A DNA stretch of 39,342 nt from UBA1876 sp964515395. GTDB taxonomy: Bacteria > Synergistota > Synergistia > Synergistales > Thermovirgaceae. The stretch covers positions 1 to 39,342 of the forward strand of contig CAZERC010000017.1 of the NCBI GenBank assembly GCA_964515395.1. Direction: 5' to 3'. Below are positions 1-7,071 of the stretch, in pieces. Under the pieces are notes generated by a model. The model was not told the DNA's origin, did not search any database, and was given only the letters and a program-made list of their open reading frames with translations. The number at the start of each line of letters is the position of its first letter. The stretch's first letter is position 1. A program made the translations under genes and the position numbers.

Positions 1-89
1 TGGCGGAGGGCGAGGGATTCGAACCCCCGGAAGGAAGACCCTTCAACTGATTTCAAGTCAGCCGCATTCGACCACTCTGCCAGCCCTCC
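1..89 (-). tRNA. tRNA-Ser (anticodon TGA)
   Basis: On the minus strand this folds as a class II tRNA. The 7-bp acceptor stem GGAGGGC/GCCCTCC uses plus-strand positions 83-89 and 5-11. The discriminator base is G and CCA is encoded at 3-1. The anticodon stem GCTGA/TCAGT holds the loop CTTGAAA, giving anticodon TGA. A long variable arm and a T-loop with GGTTCGAATCC complete the serine pattern. It is transcribed away from the rest of the window, from a promoter at 100-129. Confidence 0.96.
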
Positions 90-99
90 GCGGCCTCCA

Positions 100-129
100 A
101 TTATATATAATCCTGCCGAATTACGCCAA
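100..129 (-). promoter_or_regulatory. Probable promoter of tRNA-Ser
   Basis: Read on the minus strand there is a perfect -10 TATAAT (complement of 100-105) and a -35-like TTGGCG (complement of 124-129), with an 18-nt spacer. The expected start falls a few bases before the mature tRNA 5' end at 89. The AT-rich patch at 99-112 is close to palindromic. The -35 is only a 4/6 match. Confidence 0.45.
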
Positions 130-370
130 CAGGGGAATCGCCTCACACGTAAATCCATCATTTGCGTTCATGCGAAATGCGCGATGCAGCGTGGAAGATT
201 GTATCCGTGGTCGGTGGCGGTCCGGAAGAGTCCCGAAATCGACGAATGCCGGAAATATTCCCGCAGAGCGAAAATTCGTGCACATTTTGCTGTCCCCCTG
301 AAACAGCAGCTATTATAATGAAGGAAATGGAAAAGGAACACCAATTTGCAAATTGGAGGGAGAGATTCCT

Positions 371-757
371 TTGAAAAAAACCTTGTTTGTGCCAGTCATC
401 GCGGCGGTCCTGGTTTTCGGAATTTTTTCAATGGTCGCCGTTGCGCAGGAAAGCTGCCCCGCGCCGGAGGGCATGAAGGTCCTTTTGCTCGGATCGAGCT
501 GGTCATTCGACCCTCCGTCGGGCCTTTTGACGGGTACGGCGACGGTGCTTAACGCTTCCGACACCGATGCCGTGGCGCCGGGTGTTTTGCTCAACCTGTA
601 CAACATGGAGGGGGAGCTTTTTGACAATGTCACGATCCGGGGCAAACAGGCCCGGCTCGCCCCGGGGGAAAGAACGGAAGTGGCATTCGAGATCAAGCTC
701 AAGGAGATCCCGGTGTCACTGATGATGGCCCCTGTGGAGGGCATGGCCTTTACCTGA
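371..757 (+). CDS. Small exported protein, possible FxLYD-like beta-sandwich
   Basis: This is a 128-residue protein of unknown function. It starts at TTG 371, preceded by GGAGGG at 355-360; the TTG at 353 in the same frame overlaps that ribosome site. The N-terminus has two lysines, a hydrophobic stretch and an AVAQ cleavage-like end near residue 24, so export is likely. The mature part contains a variable strand region, 'LNASD', 'LLNLYNMEG' and 'LAPGERTEVAFEI'. That order resembles FxLYD-type immunoglobulin-like domains, which is inference from pattern only. A possible -10 TATAAT lies at 314-319. The interval 130-300 upstream holds nothing I recognise. Confidence 0.7.
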   Translation: MKKTLFVPVIAAVLVFGIFSMVAVAQESCPAPEGMKVLLLGSSWSFDPPSGLLTGTATVLNASDTDAVAPGVLLNLYNMEGELFDNVTIRGKQARLAPGERTEVAFEIKLKEIPVSLMMAPVEGMAFT

Positions 758-816
758 GGTTAGACAGGGGCGCGTTGCGTCCTGAAACGAATTGTCCGGA
801 GAAAGGAGTGTCAGCC

Positions 817-1239
817 ATGGAAATGGACAGCATTATTGAAGATTATGTCTGCAAACCTTCGAAAATAGCAGTGGTCGGTGCGTCACGCAATCGCGACCGG
901 CCCGTTTATGATGTGATGGAGTACCTGAAGGAACAGGATTTCGACATGTATCCAGTGAATCCTTCGACCGCCGGGGAGACCATTCACGACTTGTTGTGTT
1001 ACGGAACCCTGCAGGAAGTTCCCGAAACGGTGGACATCGTTGCACTCTTCGTGGCCCCCAGGCACCAGGCAACCGTTCTGGAGGACCTTCGTGGACTCTC
1101 TTACAAGCCCGTCGTCTGGATGCAGCCCGGCGCTGAGAATGACGAGGCGGAAAAAACGCTGAAGGAAGAAGGATACGAAGTCGTCAAAGGTGCATGCCTC
1201 ATGATGACCCACCAGGTGTATTGTGCGGGAGAAGAATAA
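817..1239 (+). CDS. CoA-binding domain protein (YccU family)
   Basis: This 140-residue protein is a stand-alone CoA-binding Rossmann domain. Near the N-terminus it has 'KIAVVGASRNRDRPVYDVMEYL', then 'YPVNPSTAGETI', 'VDIVALFVAP' and 'KPVVWMQPGAEND', a typical order for the YccU family. These resemble the CoA-binding part of acyl-CoA synthetases, but no catalytic domain follows, so its role is unclear. I chose ATG 817 because AAAGGAG (802-808) lies 8 nt upstream; an in-frame start at 775 has no such site. It lies between the exported protein and the iron-sulfur operon promoter. Confidence 0.85.
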   Translation: MEMDSIIEDYVCKPSKIAVVGASRNRDRPVYDVMEYLKEQDFDMYPVNPSTAGETIHDLLCYGTLQEVPETVDIVALFVAPRHQATVLEDLRGLSYKPVVWMQPGAENDEAEKTLKEEGYEVVKGACLMMTHQVYCAGEE

Positions 1240-1259
1240 GTGAATTTTGGAACAGGGAC

Positions 1260-1288
1260 TTGACCTCGGCGGCTTGCGGGGGTAGTAT
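1260..1288 (+). promoter_or_regulatory. Sigma-70-type promoter of iscS-iscU-MOSC operon
   Basis: -35 TTGACC (1260-1265) and -10 TAGTAT (1283-1288) are separated by exactly 17 nt. The predicted transcription start is near 1295, about 37 nt before the iscS ATG. It is the only good promoter pair between the CoA-binding gene and iscS. Confidence 0.75.
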
Positions 1289-1299
1289 ATCGACATAAG

Positions 1300-1313
1300 T
1301 TAGGGCAACCTAA
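1300..1313 (+). promoter_or_regulatory. Palindrome at the isc operon start, possible operator
   Basis: TTAGG-GCAA-CCTAA is a perfect 5-bp inverted repeat. It begins 12 nt after the -10 box, so it covers the start of the transcript. A repressor bound here would block transcription. The arms resemble the outer arms of DtxR/IdeR sites, but the spacing is much shorter. The binding protein is unknown. Confidence 0.4.
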
Positions 1314-1331
1314 AAATAAGGGGCGATATAC

Positions 1332-2507
1332 ATGCCTGAACGAAGAGTCTATCTTGATCACTCTGCAACGACACCGATTGCCGCCGAGGTTTACGATGCA
1401 ATGAAGCCGTTTCTTCTCGAAAACTACGGCAATCCGAACAGCCTCCACTCCTGGGGAATGGGAGCCAGGGAAGCAGTGGATGAAAGTCGGGCCTCTGTGG
1501 CAAGACTGTTGAACGCTGATCCCGGAGAAATCGTCATAACCGGAGGAGGCAGCGAAGCGGACAATCTCGCAATCAAAGGGACTGCTTTCGCATTGAAGGA
1601 AAAGGGCAGGCATATCATCACGTCCGCGATAGAACACCATGCCGTTTTGCATACCTGCGAATGGCTGGAAAGTCAGGGCTTCGAGATTACAGTCCTTCCC
1701 GTCGACCCCACCGGAATGATACGTATCAGTGATCTGGAGAAAGCGATCAGGAACGATACCATTCTTGTGACCGTCATGTATGCCAACAATGAGGTCGGGA
1801 CCATCCAGCCCGTGGAAGACATAGTCCGGACGGCGAAAGAGCAGGGTGTCCGGGTCCACCTTGACGGCGTGCAGGCCGTCGGGCACATACCTGTTGATGT
1901 GAAGGCCCTCGATGTGGATTTGTTGACGCTTTCGGCTCACAAGATGTATGGCCCCAAGGGTATCGGGGCACTCTACGTCAAAAAAGGGGTGAAAGTGGCC
2001 CCTCTTGTCCATGGCGGAGGACAGGAATTCGGACTCAGGTCCGGCACGGAGAACACGGCGGGAATCGTGGGTTTCGGTGCTGCGGCGGAGCTGGCGATGC
2101 GGCGACTTGAAAAGGGCTCCGTCGAAAGCGAAAGTCGTCTGAGGGACCTGTTGATTTCGGGGATTACCGATAAAATATCCAATGCTCACCTAACGGGACA
2201 TCCTGTCGCAAGGCTCCCCTTTCATGCGAGTTTTTGTTTCGATTACATCGAAGGGGAATCCATGCTGCTCAGGCTCAATGCAGCGGGAATCGGCGGTTCC
2301 AGCGGATCTGCATGCACGTCTGGCAGTCTTGAAGCCAGTCATGTCCTTCTCGCGATGGGCATCCCCCATGAACTGGCCCACGGGTCACTGCGCCTGACGC
2401 TTGGCAAGGACACGACGGAAGAGGACATCCTCTATGTTCTCGAAACCCTTCCGGGGATTGTCTCGGGCCTTCGGGCCTTGTCGCCCCTCGGAAAAGAAAG
2501 CTCATGA
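1332..2507 (+). CDS. iscS: Cysteine desulfurase (IscS/NifS family)
   Basis: This 391-residue PLP enzyme removes sulfur from cysteine, giving alanine and an enzyme persulfide for Fe-S cluster assembly and other sulfur transfers. 'YLDHSATTP' opens the protein, 'EHHAV' with His103 follows, 'HLDGVQAVG' holds Asp178, and 'SAHKMYGPKG' contains the likely PLP lysine Lys204. The catalytic Cys328 sits in 'SSGSACTSG'. Length and motifs fit IscS/NifS rather than SufS. ATG 1332 follows AAGGGG. It is the first gene of an operon with the IscU scaffold 13 nt downstream and a MOSC protein after that. Confidence 0.95.
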   Translation: MPERRVYLDHSATTPIAAEVYDAMKPFLLENYGNPNSLHSWGMGAREAVDESRASVARLLNADPGEIVITGGGSEADNLAIKGTAFALKEKGRHIITSAIEHHAVLHTCEWLESQGFEITVLPVDPTGMIRISDLEKAIRNDTILVTVMYANNEVGTIQPVEDIVRTAKEQGVRVHLDGVQAVGHIPVDVKALDVDLLTLSAHKMYGPKGIGALYVKKGVKVAPLVHGGGQEFGLRSGTENTAGIVGFGAAAELAMRRLEKGSVESESRLRDLLISGITDKISNAHLTGHPVARLPFHASFCFDYIEGESMLLRLNAAGIGGSSGSACTSGSLEASHVLLAMGIPHELAHGSLRLTLGKDTTEEDILYVLETLPGIVSGLRALSPLGKESS

Positions 2508-2520
2508 CGAGGTGAAAAGA

Positions 2521-2898
2521 ATGATGTACTCAGAGAAAGTGATGGAACTTTTCATGAACCCGAAAAATGCAGGCCGAATGGAGAACCCCGACGGCGTCGG
2601 CGAGGTCGGCAATCCGCAGTGCGGGGACATCATGAAGATTTACATCAAGGTCAAGGACAACCGCATTGAGGATATTGCCTTCGAGACCTTCGGCTGCGCC
2701 TCGGCAATCGCGTCGAGCTCGATGGTCACCGAAATGGTGAAGGGCAAGACCCTGGACGAGGCCCTTGGGGTATCCAACAAGGATGTCGTCGAAGAGCTCG
2801 GAGGACTTCCCCCGCAGAAGATTCATTGTTCCCTTCTGGCCGAGGAAGGGATCAGGGCAGCCATTGAAGATTACCGACAGAAGGCGGGGATCAACTGA
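2521..2898 (+). CDS. iscU: Fe-S cluster assembly scaffold (IscU/NifU N-terminal type)
   Basis: This is a 125-residue scaffold on which Fe-S clusters are built from sulfur supplied by the preceding desulfurase. All three cluster cysteines are present: Cys34 in 'NPQCGD' (with the conserved Asp), Cys59 in 'FGCASAIASSS' and Cys103 in 'KIHCSLLAEE'. It lacks the Nfu C-terminal domain of full NifU. ATG codons occur at 2521 and 2524; GAGGTG at 2509-2514 suits either, and 2521 is reported. Its TGA overlaps the next ATG by one base, so translation is probably coupled. Confidence 0.93.
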   Translation: MMYSEKVMELFMNPKNAGRMENPDGVGEVGNPQCGDIMKIYIKVKDNRIEDIAFETFGCASAIASSSMVTEMVKGKTLDEALGVSNKDVVEELGGLPPQKIHCSLLAEEGIRAAIEDYRQKAGIN

Positions 2899-3335
2899 TG
2901 AGGAAAGGGAAGGTTGTCGCCGTCTGCAAGTCTGACCAGAAGGGTGTACCCAAGACGAACGTCGGCGAAGCCGTCCTCGAGGTCGGGCAGGGCCTTGTTG
3001 GCGATGCCCATGCCGGTTTTGCCCATCGCCAGGTGAGCATGCTCGCACTTGAGGATATCGAGACGATGAAGGCGAAACTGCCGGAACTTGGACCAGGCAG
3101 TTTCGCGGAAAATCTGACCGTATCCGGTTTGAACCTGGAAGGGCTTTCAATAGGTGCCCGCTTCCGGGTAGGTGAAGCCCTTATCGCCCTGTCCCAGATA
3201 GGCAAGGAGTGCCATACGCGATGTGCCATCTACCATCAGACCGGTGATTGCATCATGCCGGCCAAGGGATTGTTTTTCGAGGTTGTCGAAGGCGGGAAGG
3301 TCGCCGTCGGTGACGAGATCAGATCCGTTGATTGA
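2898..3335 (+). CDS. MOSC domain protein
   Basis: This 145-residue protein is a single MOSC domain, a fold found in molybdenum cofactor sulfurases and related sulfur carriers. 'GLVGDAHAG', 'PGSFAENLTVSGL' and 'GKECHTRCAIYHQTGDCIMP' are typical, the last with three cysteines. The start overlaps the iscU stop (TGATG). Its place after a cysteine desulfurase suggests it takes persulfide sulfur from IscS for molybdenum or tungsten cofactor chemistry; that is inference from context. A terminator at 3449 closes the operon. Confidence 0.88.
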   Translation: MRKGKVVAVCKSDQKGVPKTNVGEAVLEVGQGLVGDAHAGFAHRQVSMLALEDIETMKAKLPELGPGSFAENLTVSGLNLEGLSIGARFRVGEALIALSQIGKECHTRCAIYHQTGDCIMPAKGLFFEVVEGGKVAVGDEIRSVD

Positions 3336-3352
3336 ACTTCACCAAGGCGGTC

Positions 3353-3398
3353 GGCAAACCACATAAAGCAGCTTTCCCCGTTGGTCTGACGGTTTGCC
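3353..3398 (+). repeat. Inverted repeat between MOSC gene and terminator
   Basis: GGCAAACC (3353-3360) and GGTTTGCC (3391-3398) are perfect 8-base inverted arms with a 30-nt loop. They lie in a 113-nt noncoding stretch (3336-3448) ahead of the terminator. It could be part of an RNA 3' end or a small RNA; no known RNA family was recognised. Confidence 0.35.
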
Positions 3399-3448
3399 TG
3401 AGGTCGCGAAAGCGTGGGAATTCTTGCGCGTGATGAAAACCTGGATAC

Positions 3449-3484
3449 AAAAGGCCGGATTGAAATCCGGCCTTTTGTTCTTGC
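3449..3484 (+). terminator. Rho-independent terminator of isc operon
   Basis: A perfect 12-bp stem AAAAGGCCGGAT/ATCCGGCCTTTT (3449-3460, 3465-3476) encloses a TGAA loop and is followed by a T-rich tail. The A-run on the 5' side means it might also work on the other strand. Confidence 0.92.
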
Positions 3485-3502
3485 GAACCCTTGTTTTATA
3501 AT
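3475..3502 (+). promoter_or_regulatory. Probable promoter of thioesterase-iorAB operon
   Basis: A perfect -10 TATAAT (3497-3502) is paired with TTGTTC (3475-3480) at a 16-nt spacing. It directly follows the isc terminator and precedes the thioesterase start by 35 nt. The -35 overlaps the terminator T-tail. Confidence 0.55.
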
Positions 3503-3536
3503 TGAAAAACCTGCCACCGTTTTCCGGAGGTATGCA

Positions 3537-4001
3537 ATGGGACCAGTCGTTTCAACGTGCTTCAGGGTTCGATATGGAGAAACCGACCAGATGGGTGTCG
3601 TCTTCAACGCTCATTATCTGTCATGGTTTGAAATAGGCCGCACAGAATATTGCAGGGCCTTGTCACGCCCGTATACTCTCTGGGAGGAAGAAGGCGTTTT
3701 CCTTCCGGTTGTGGAAGCGTCCATTCGTTTCAAGAACCCCTTGCGGTACGATGATCAGGTGTGCATCAAGACGAGCGTCCGGGAGGTGACCCCCTACAGC
3801 ATCACCTTTGCGTACAAGGTGATCAGAGAAGAGGAAAGCCGGGTTGCGGCGGAAGGTAGCACGAAACATGCCTTCTGCGACAGGTCCGGAAAACTTGTCA
3901 GGGAGCCGGAGCCCTTTTACGGATGGCTTTTAAAACAGCTTGAACAAACCATGGAAGAGGTGGTTCCGCGTGAGCGAAAAACGGATATTGCTCGGGAATG
4001 A
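3537..4001 (+). CDS. Acyl-CoA thioesterase, 4HBT/YbgC-like hot-dog family
   Basis: This 154-residue enzyme should hydrolyse an acyl- or aryl-CoA thioester. 'VRYGETDQMGVVFNAHYLSWFEIGRTEYCR' is the YbgC/4-hydroxybenzoyl-CoA thioesterase signature, with the catalytic-type Asp17 and His26. ATG 3537 is preceded by CCGGAGG (3524-3530). An out-of-frame ATG at 3532 was rejected. The 3' end overlaps the iorA start by 32 nt, implying translational coupling. The context suggests an arylacetyl-CoA made by IorAB as a possible substrate, but this is inference; a housekeeping YbgC role is the alternative. Confidence 0.85.
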   Translation: MGPVVSTCFRVRYGETDQMGVVFNAHYLSWFEIGRTEYCRALSRPYTLWEEEGVFLPVVEASIRFKNPLRYDDQVCIKTSVREVTPYSITFAYKVIREEESRVAAEGSTKHAFCDRSGKLVREPEPFYGWLLKQLEQTMEEVVPRERKTDIARE

Positions 4002-5826
4002 AGCCATAGCCCGCGGGATTGTCGAGGCTGGGTGCGAAGTTGCGTCCGCATACCCGGGAACGCCCTCCTCGGAGATTCTGCCGGCCGTAGCACACTGGGC
4101 AGATGAACTTGGAACCAAAACCGTCGTTGAATGGGGCGCCAATGAGAAGGTGGCCTTCGAAATGGCCGCCGGGGCGTCCTTCGCCGGCAAAAGGGCCTGC
4201 GCCGTCATGAAGATGGTCGGGCTGAACGTGGCGGCCGACCCGTTCATGAGTGTCGCCCATTTCAGGATCAAGGGCGGGTTCCTTTTGGTTGTTTCCGACG
4301 ACCCGGGGCCCCACAGTTCACAAACCGAACAGGACAGCCGGTTCTTTGCCATGTTTGCCAAAGTGCCCTGTTTCGACCCATCGACGGCAGCGGAGGCCAA
4401 GGAAATGGTTTTCGATGCCTACAACCTTTCTGAACGGCACGAAATCGTCACCATGCTCCGTCCATCGGTGAGAGTCGACCACTGCCGGCAGGATATTGAG
4501 CTGAACGATGTCATTGACATCGACCGGCCGGCTGATTTTGAAAAGGATATTTCACGTTGGGTCTGTCTTCCGGCAAACGTACGCATCAACCATCCCATGC
4601 TGAACGCAAAAAACGATGCCATAAGGGAAGAGTTCGAAAAGGATTTCGGAAAGTACAATTACGAGATTCCCTCAGATGAACCCGCCAGGCTCGGGATTAT
4701 CGCAGGAGGGATTTCCTACTCTGTCGTGAAGGATCTTTTGCAGAGCATGGGCAGAAAAGACGTATCCATTCTCAAGATCGGCACACCACATCCGCTTCCG
4801 GTGAAAATGGTGGAAGATTTCATTGCCCGTCACGATAACGTCCTGGTCCTGGAAGAGACCTATCCCGTGATCGAAATGCAGATTCCGGACAGGACGAAAG
4901 TGAAAGGACGCTGGAACAACTGGGTGCCGAGGGCCGGAGAACTGCTTCCCGAGGTCATTGAAGAGATCCTTTACAAGGTCCTTGACGAAGAGATGCCGAA
5001 GACAGCCGACGCTCATATCAAAAAGGCCCTCGAGGAGCTCAAGGTAACCCCCCGCAAACCCATGATGTGTCCCGGTTGTCCCCACAGGGCGAGCTTTTTT
5101 GCCATTCGACAGGCCTTGCCGAAGGCGATCAACCCGTCGGACATCGGTTGTTACACCCTGGGAGTGAACCAGAAGGCCGTCGACGCCGTTATCGACATGG
5201 GGGCCTCGGTATCCCAGTCTTCAGGGTTTTACATGGCCCACAAGGTGGACGGAAAAGAACGTCCCATTGTGGCGACTATCGGGGACTCCACGTTTTTCCA
5301 TATGGGGCTTCCCGGTTTGGTCAGTGCCGTTTACAACAGGCACGCCTTTGTCCTTGCCATACTTGATAACAGCATCACCGCCATGACCGGTGGGCAATCC
5401 CACCCGGGTATCGGTGACAAGCTGCGCAAGGGCGACAAGGGAAGAAAAGTCGAGGTCGAGGATGCCGTCAAGGCTTGCGGTGTTTCCTGGGTCAAGACGG
5501 TAGAGGCTTATGACGTGGAGACCGGCAAGGAGCTTGTGAAGGAAGCCTGGGAACATGCCAGGGCGAACGAGGAACCGACGGTGGTCATCTTCAGGCATCC
5601 TTGCATGCTTTTGAAACGGGAGCAGGAAAAAATCCCCGTCAAAGTCGATCCCGAAAAATGCATCGGGTGCCGGTTCTGCATCAATTATTTCAACTGTCCC
5701 GGGCTTGTCTTTGACGAGCAGAACAAGAAGGCCTACATCGACGAGAGATTCTGCGTCCAGTGCGGGGTCTGTATCAATGTCTGCCCCCACGGCGCAATCC
5801 AGGCCGTGGACAGGGAGGAGGCATAG
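3970..5826 (+). CDS. iorA: Indolepyruvate:ferredoxin oxidoreductase, alpha subunit
   Basis: This 618-residue subunit binds thiamine diphosphate and carries electrons. With IorB it converts aryl pyruvates from aromatic amino acids to aryl-acetyl-CoA, reducing ferredoxin. The N-terminal pyrimidine-binding part has 'YPGTPSSEILPAVAHWADEL' and 'VVEWGANEKVAFEMAAGAS'. The middle has 'MCPGCPHRASFF' and the TPP-binding region 'IGDSTFFHMGLPGL' with 'ILDNSITAMTGGQ'. The C-terminus from Cys564 holds two ferredoxin-type cysteine clusters, 'CIGCRFCINYFNCP' and 'CVQCGVCINVCP'. I chose GTG 3970, which has GAAGAGGTGG 6 nt upstream, over an upstream in-frame TTG at 3940. The iorB gene follows directly. Confidence 0.95.
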   Translation: MSEKRILLGNEAIARGIVEAGCEVASAYPGTPSSEILPAVAHWADELGTKTVVEWGANEKVAFEMAAGASFAGKRACAVMKMVGLNVAADPFMSVAHFRIKGGFLLVVSDDPGPHSSQTEQDSRFFAMFAKVPCFDPSTAAEAKEMVFDAYNLSERHEIVTMLRPSVRVDHCRQDIELNDVIDIDRPADFEKDISRWVCLPANVRINHPMLNAKNDAIREEFEKDFGKYNYEIPSDEPARLGIIAGGISYSVVKDLLQSMGRKDVSILKIGTPHPLPVKMVEDFIARHDNVLVLEETYPVIEMQIPDRTKVKGRWNNWVPRAGELLPEVIEEILYKVLDEEMPKTADAHIKKALEELKVTPRKPMMCPGCPHRASFFAIRQALPKAINPSDIGCYTLGVNQKAVDAVIDMGASVSQSSGFYMAHKVDGKERPIVATIGDSTFFHMGLPGLVSAVYNRHAFVLAILDNSITAMTGGQSHPGIGDKLRKGDKGRKVEVEDAVKACGVSWVKTVEAYDVETGKELVKEAWEHARANEEPTVVIFRHPCMLLKREQEKIPVKVDPEKCIGCRFCINYFNCPGLVFDEQNKKAYIDERFCVQCGVCINVCPHGAIQAVDREEA

Positions 5827-5828
5827 CC

Positions 5829-6383
5829 ATGCAGTATGTGATCGTCGGCATCGGCGGTCAGGGGATCCTCTTTTCAAGCCGGGTTCTCGGACACATTGCC
5901 ATGTCCAAAGGGGAAACGGTCATCGGCAGTGAGGTTCACGGAATGGCCCAGCGCGGAGGGTCTGTGATCAGCCACTTCAAGATCGGAGACTACTCGAGCC
6001 CCCTTGTCAAGGCGGGTGAAGCCGACACGCTTCTTGCCTTTGACCAGAACGAGGCCTTCAGGAATTTCCACTTCCTGCGGGAAGGCGGAAAGGCCGTCGT
6101 CAACGTGCACGACAAAAAGGGCCTGGAAAACCAGGAACTTCAAAAGTACATTGAGGAACGGTCACTGGACGTCCATCCCATCGAGGGGTATGAAATACTC
6201 AAAAAACATATGGGTGGAAAGTTCCTGTTTCTGAACGTGCTTATCCTCGGCGCCATGTGCGGAGTGGGTGCCGGGAACGTGACCGTGGAAGAAGTCCGCC
6301 AGGCGATACGCCAGCTGGCACCACCCAAATTCGTCGATGCGAACCTGAAAGTGGTCGACCTGGGGTATGAAACAACGAGGTGA
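5829..6383 (+). CDS. iorB: Indolepyruvate:ferredoxin oxidoreductase, beta subunit
   Basis: This 184-residue subunit has the gamma-type domain of 2-oxoacid:ferredoxin oxidoreductases that contacts CoA. 'YVIVGIGGQGILFSSRVLGHIA' is the typical glycine-rich opening, and 'EVHGMAQRGGSVISHFKIG' is the family motif. ATG 5829 follows GGGAGGAG (5813-5820) and lies 2 nt after the iorA stop. A strong terminator 17 nt after its stop ends the operon. Complex formation with IorA is well established for this family. Confidence 0.94.
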   Translation: MQYVIVGIGGQGILFSSRVLGHIAMSKGETVIGSEVHGMAQRGGSVISHFKIGDYSSPLVKAGEADTLLAFDQNEAFRNFHFLREGGKAVVNVHDKKGLENQELQKYIEERSLDVHPIEGYEILKKHMGGKFLFLNVLILGAMCGVGAGNVTVEEVRQAIRQLAPPKFVDANLKVVDLGYETTR

Positions 6384-6399
6384 AGAAGCCTTCGATTCG

Positions 6400-6434
6400 A
6401 AAGCGGGGACCCGGGTCGGGTCCCCGCTTTTTTT
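6400..6434 (+). terminator. Rho-independent terminator of thioesterase-iorAB operon
   Basis: A perfect 13-bp stem AAAGCGGGGACCC/GGGTCCCCGCTTT (6400-6412, 6418-6430) has the loop GGGTC and continues into a seven-T run. Confidence 0.93.
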
Positions 6435-6456
6435 ATGGGAAACACCGGGGTTTTCC

Positions 6457-6936
6457 GTGGGGAGGTTCCGGAAGGCTTCTTCGCTCCCGGAACTGTTGCT
6501 TTGCCTGCTCCTCTGGGTGGTTCTCGCGGGCGCTGTTTTGGGGTCCAGCCTTCCGTCATACATGGAAGAACGAAAGAAGCATGTCGCGTTGCAGGAAGGA
6601 GAGTACATTGCGCGGTGGCTTCAAAGGAATTTGATCAAAGCCTGTATCGAGCGAAGGGCCTTCGACATCAAGTATTACAGCGGCAGGAGCGATTTCATGA
6701 GGATCCAGTGGTACAGCCCCCCTGAGCAGGAAACCTACAGGACCGGCGGAAAGTGCTGGATCCAGTTCGACACCCGAGGCACCGTAACGCCAAGATATTC
6801 ACCTGCCTGGCATACTATGACTCCAGCAGTAACGTTAAAAATTTACGCAAGCAACGATAAAAATGACCCTCATGGACCAGTGGGGAAAATCACCGTTTCA
6901 GGCTATTGCCTGGTCTCTTTTCGTGAAACCGAATAG
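6457..6936 (+). CDS. Pseudopilin-like protein with prepilin-type N-terminus
   Basis: This protein of about 159 residues is anchored by an N-terminal helix. 'MGRFRKASSLPELLLCLLLW' has a short basic leader, then S-S-L-P-E-L-L, which matches the F-T-L-P-E-L-L of type IV prepilins, with the key Glu at +5. The residue before the cut would be Ala, not the usual Gly. The rest is a soluble region of unknown fold ending in 'VSGYCLVSFRETE'. The start is uncertain: GTG 6457 has a weak GGGG upstream. Earlier in-frame starts would run through the iorAB terminator. The last third is richer in A and T than its neighbours. No other pilus gene is nearby. Confidence 0.6.
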   Translation: MGRFRKASSLPELLLCLLLWVVLAGAVLGSSLPSYMEERKKHVALQEGEYIARWLQRNLIKACIERRAFDIKYYSGRSDFMRIQWYSPPEQETYRTGGKCWIQFDTRGTVTPRYSPAWHTMTPAVTLKIYASNDKNDPHGPVGKITVSGYCLVSFRETE

Positions 6937-6945
6937 GGTTTCATC

Positions 6946-6974
6946 TTGAAAAAGATGTAGACACCGGGTATAAC
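6946..6974 (+). promoter_or_regulatory. Probable promoter of lepB operon
   Basis: -35 TTGAAA (6946-6951) and -10 TATAAC (6969-6974) have a 17-nt spacer. It lies just after the pseudopilin gene and about 97 nt before lepB. A possible 8-bp hairpin (7024-7046) sits in the leader, without a T-run. Confidence 0.6.
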
Positions 6975-7071
6975 TGGGAACAGTCCTGTGTCAGTCTGCA
7001 GCATGAAAAAATCATGTCCCGCACCTGCCTTCCCATGAAAGGCGGGCGGCGCGGACCTGGAGGCAATGTGC

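Noticed and set aside
162..374. 70-codon frame upstream of the small exported protein
   Set aside because: No ribosome site, overlaps the likely promoter of the next gene, and no protein-like pattern.
1300..1313. A DtxR/IdeR iron box
   Set aside because: The TTAGG and CCTAA arms are 4 nt apart here, while the 19-bp IdeR site has them 9 nt apart, so it was kept only as an unassigned palindrome.
1101..2189. Long open frame on the minus strand (362 codons) opposite iscS
   Set aside because: It lies wholly opposite strong coding regions, lacks any domain or ribosome site, and has the biased composition expected of an antisense shadow.
3353..3400. Resemblance of GGCAAACC to the conserved core of the c-di-GMP-I riboswitch
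   Set aside because: The other conserved parts, such as the GGGACGCAAAGC segment, are missing, and it lies at an operon end rather than before a gene start.
6367..6456. Upstream start for the pseudopilin-like gene at ATG 6367
   Set aside because: It would lie inside iorB and translate through a 13-bp terminator stem; the residues before the prepilin motif would make an unusually long leader.
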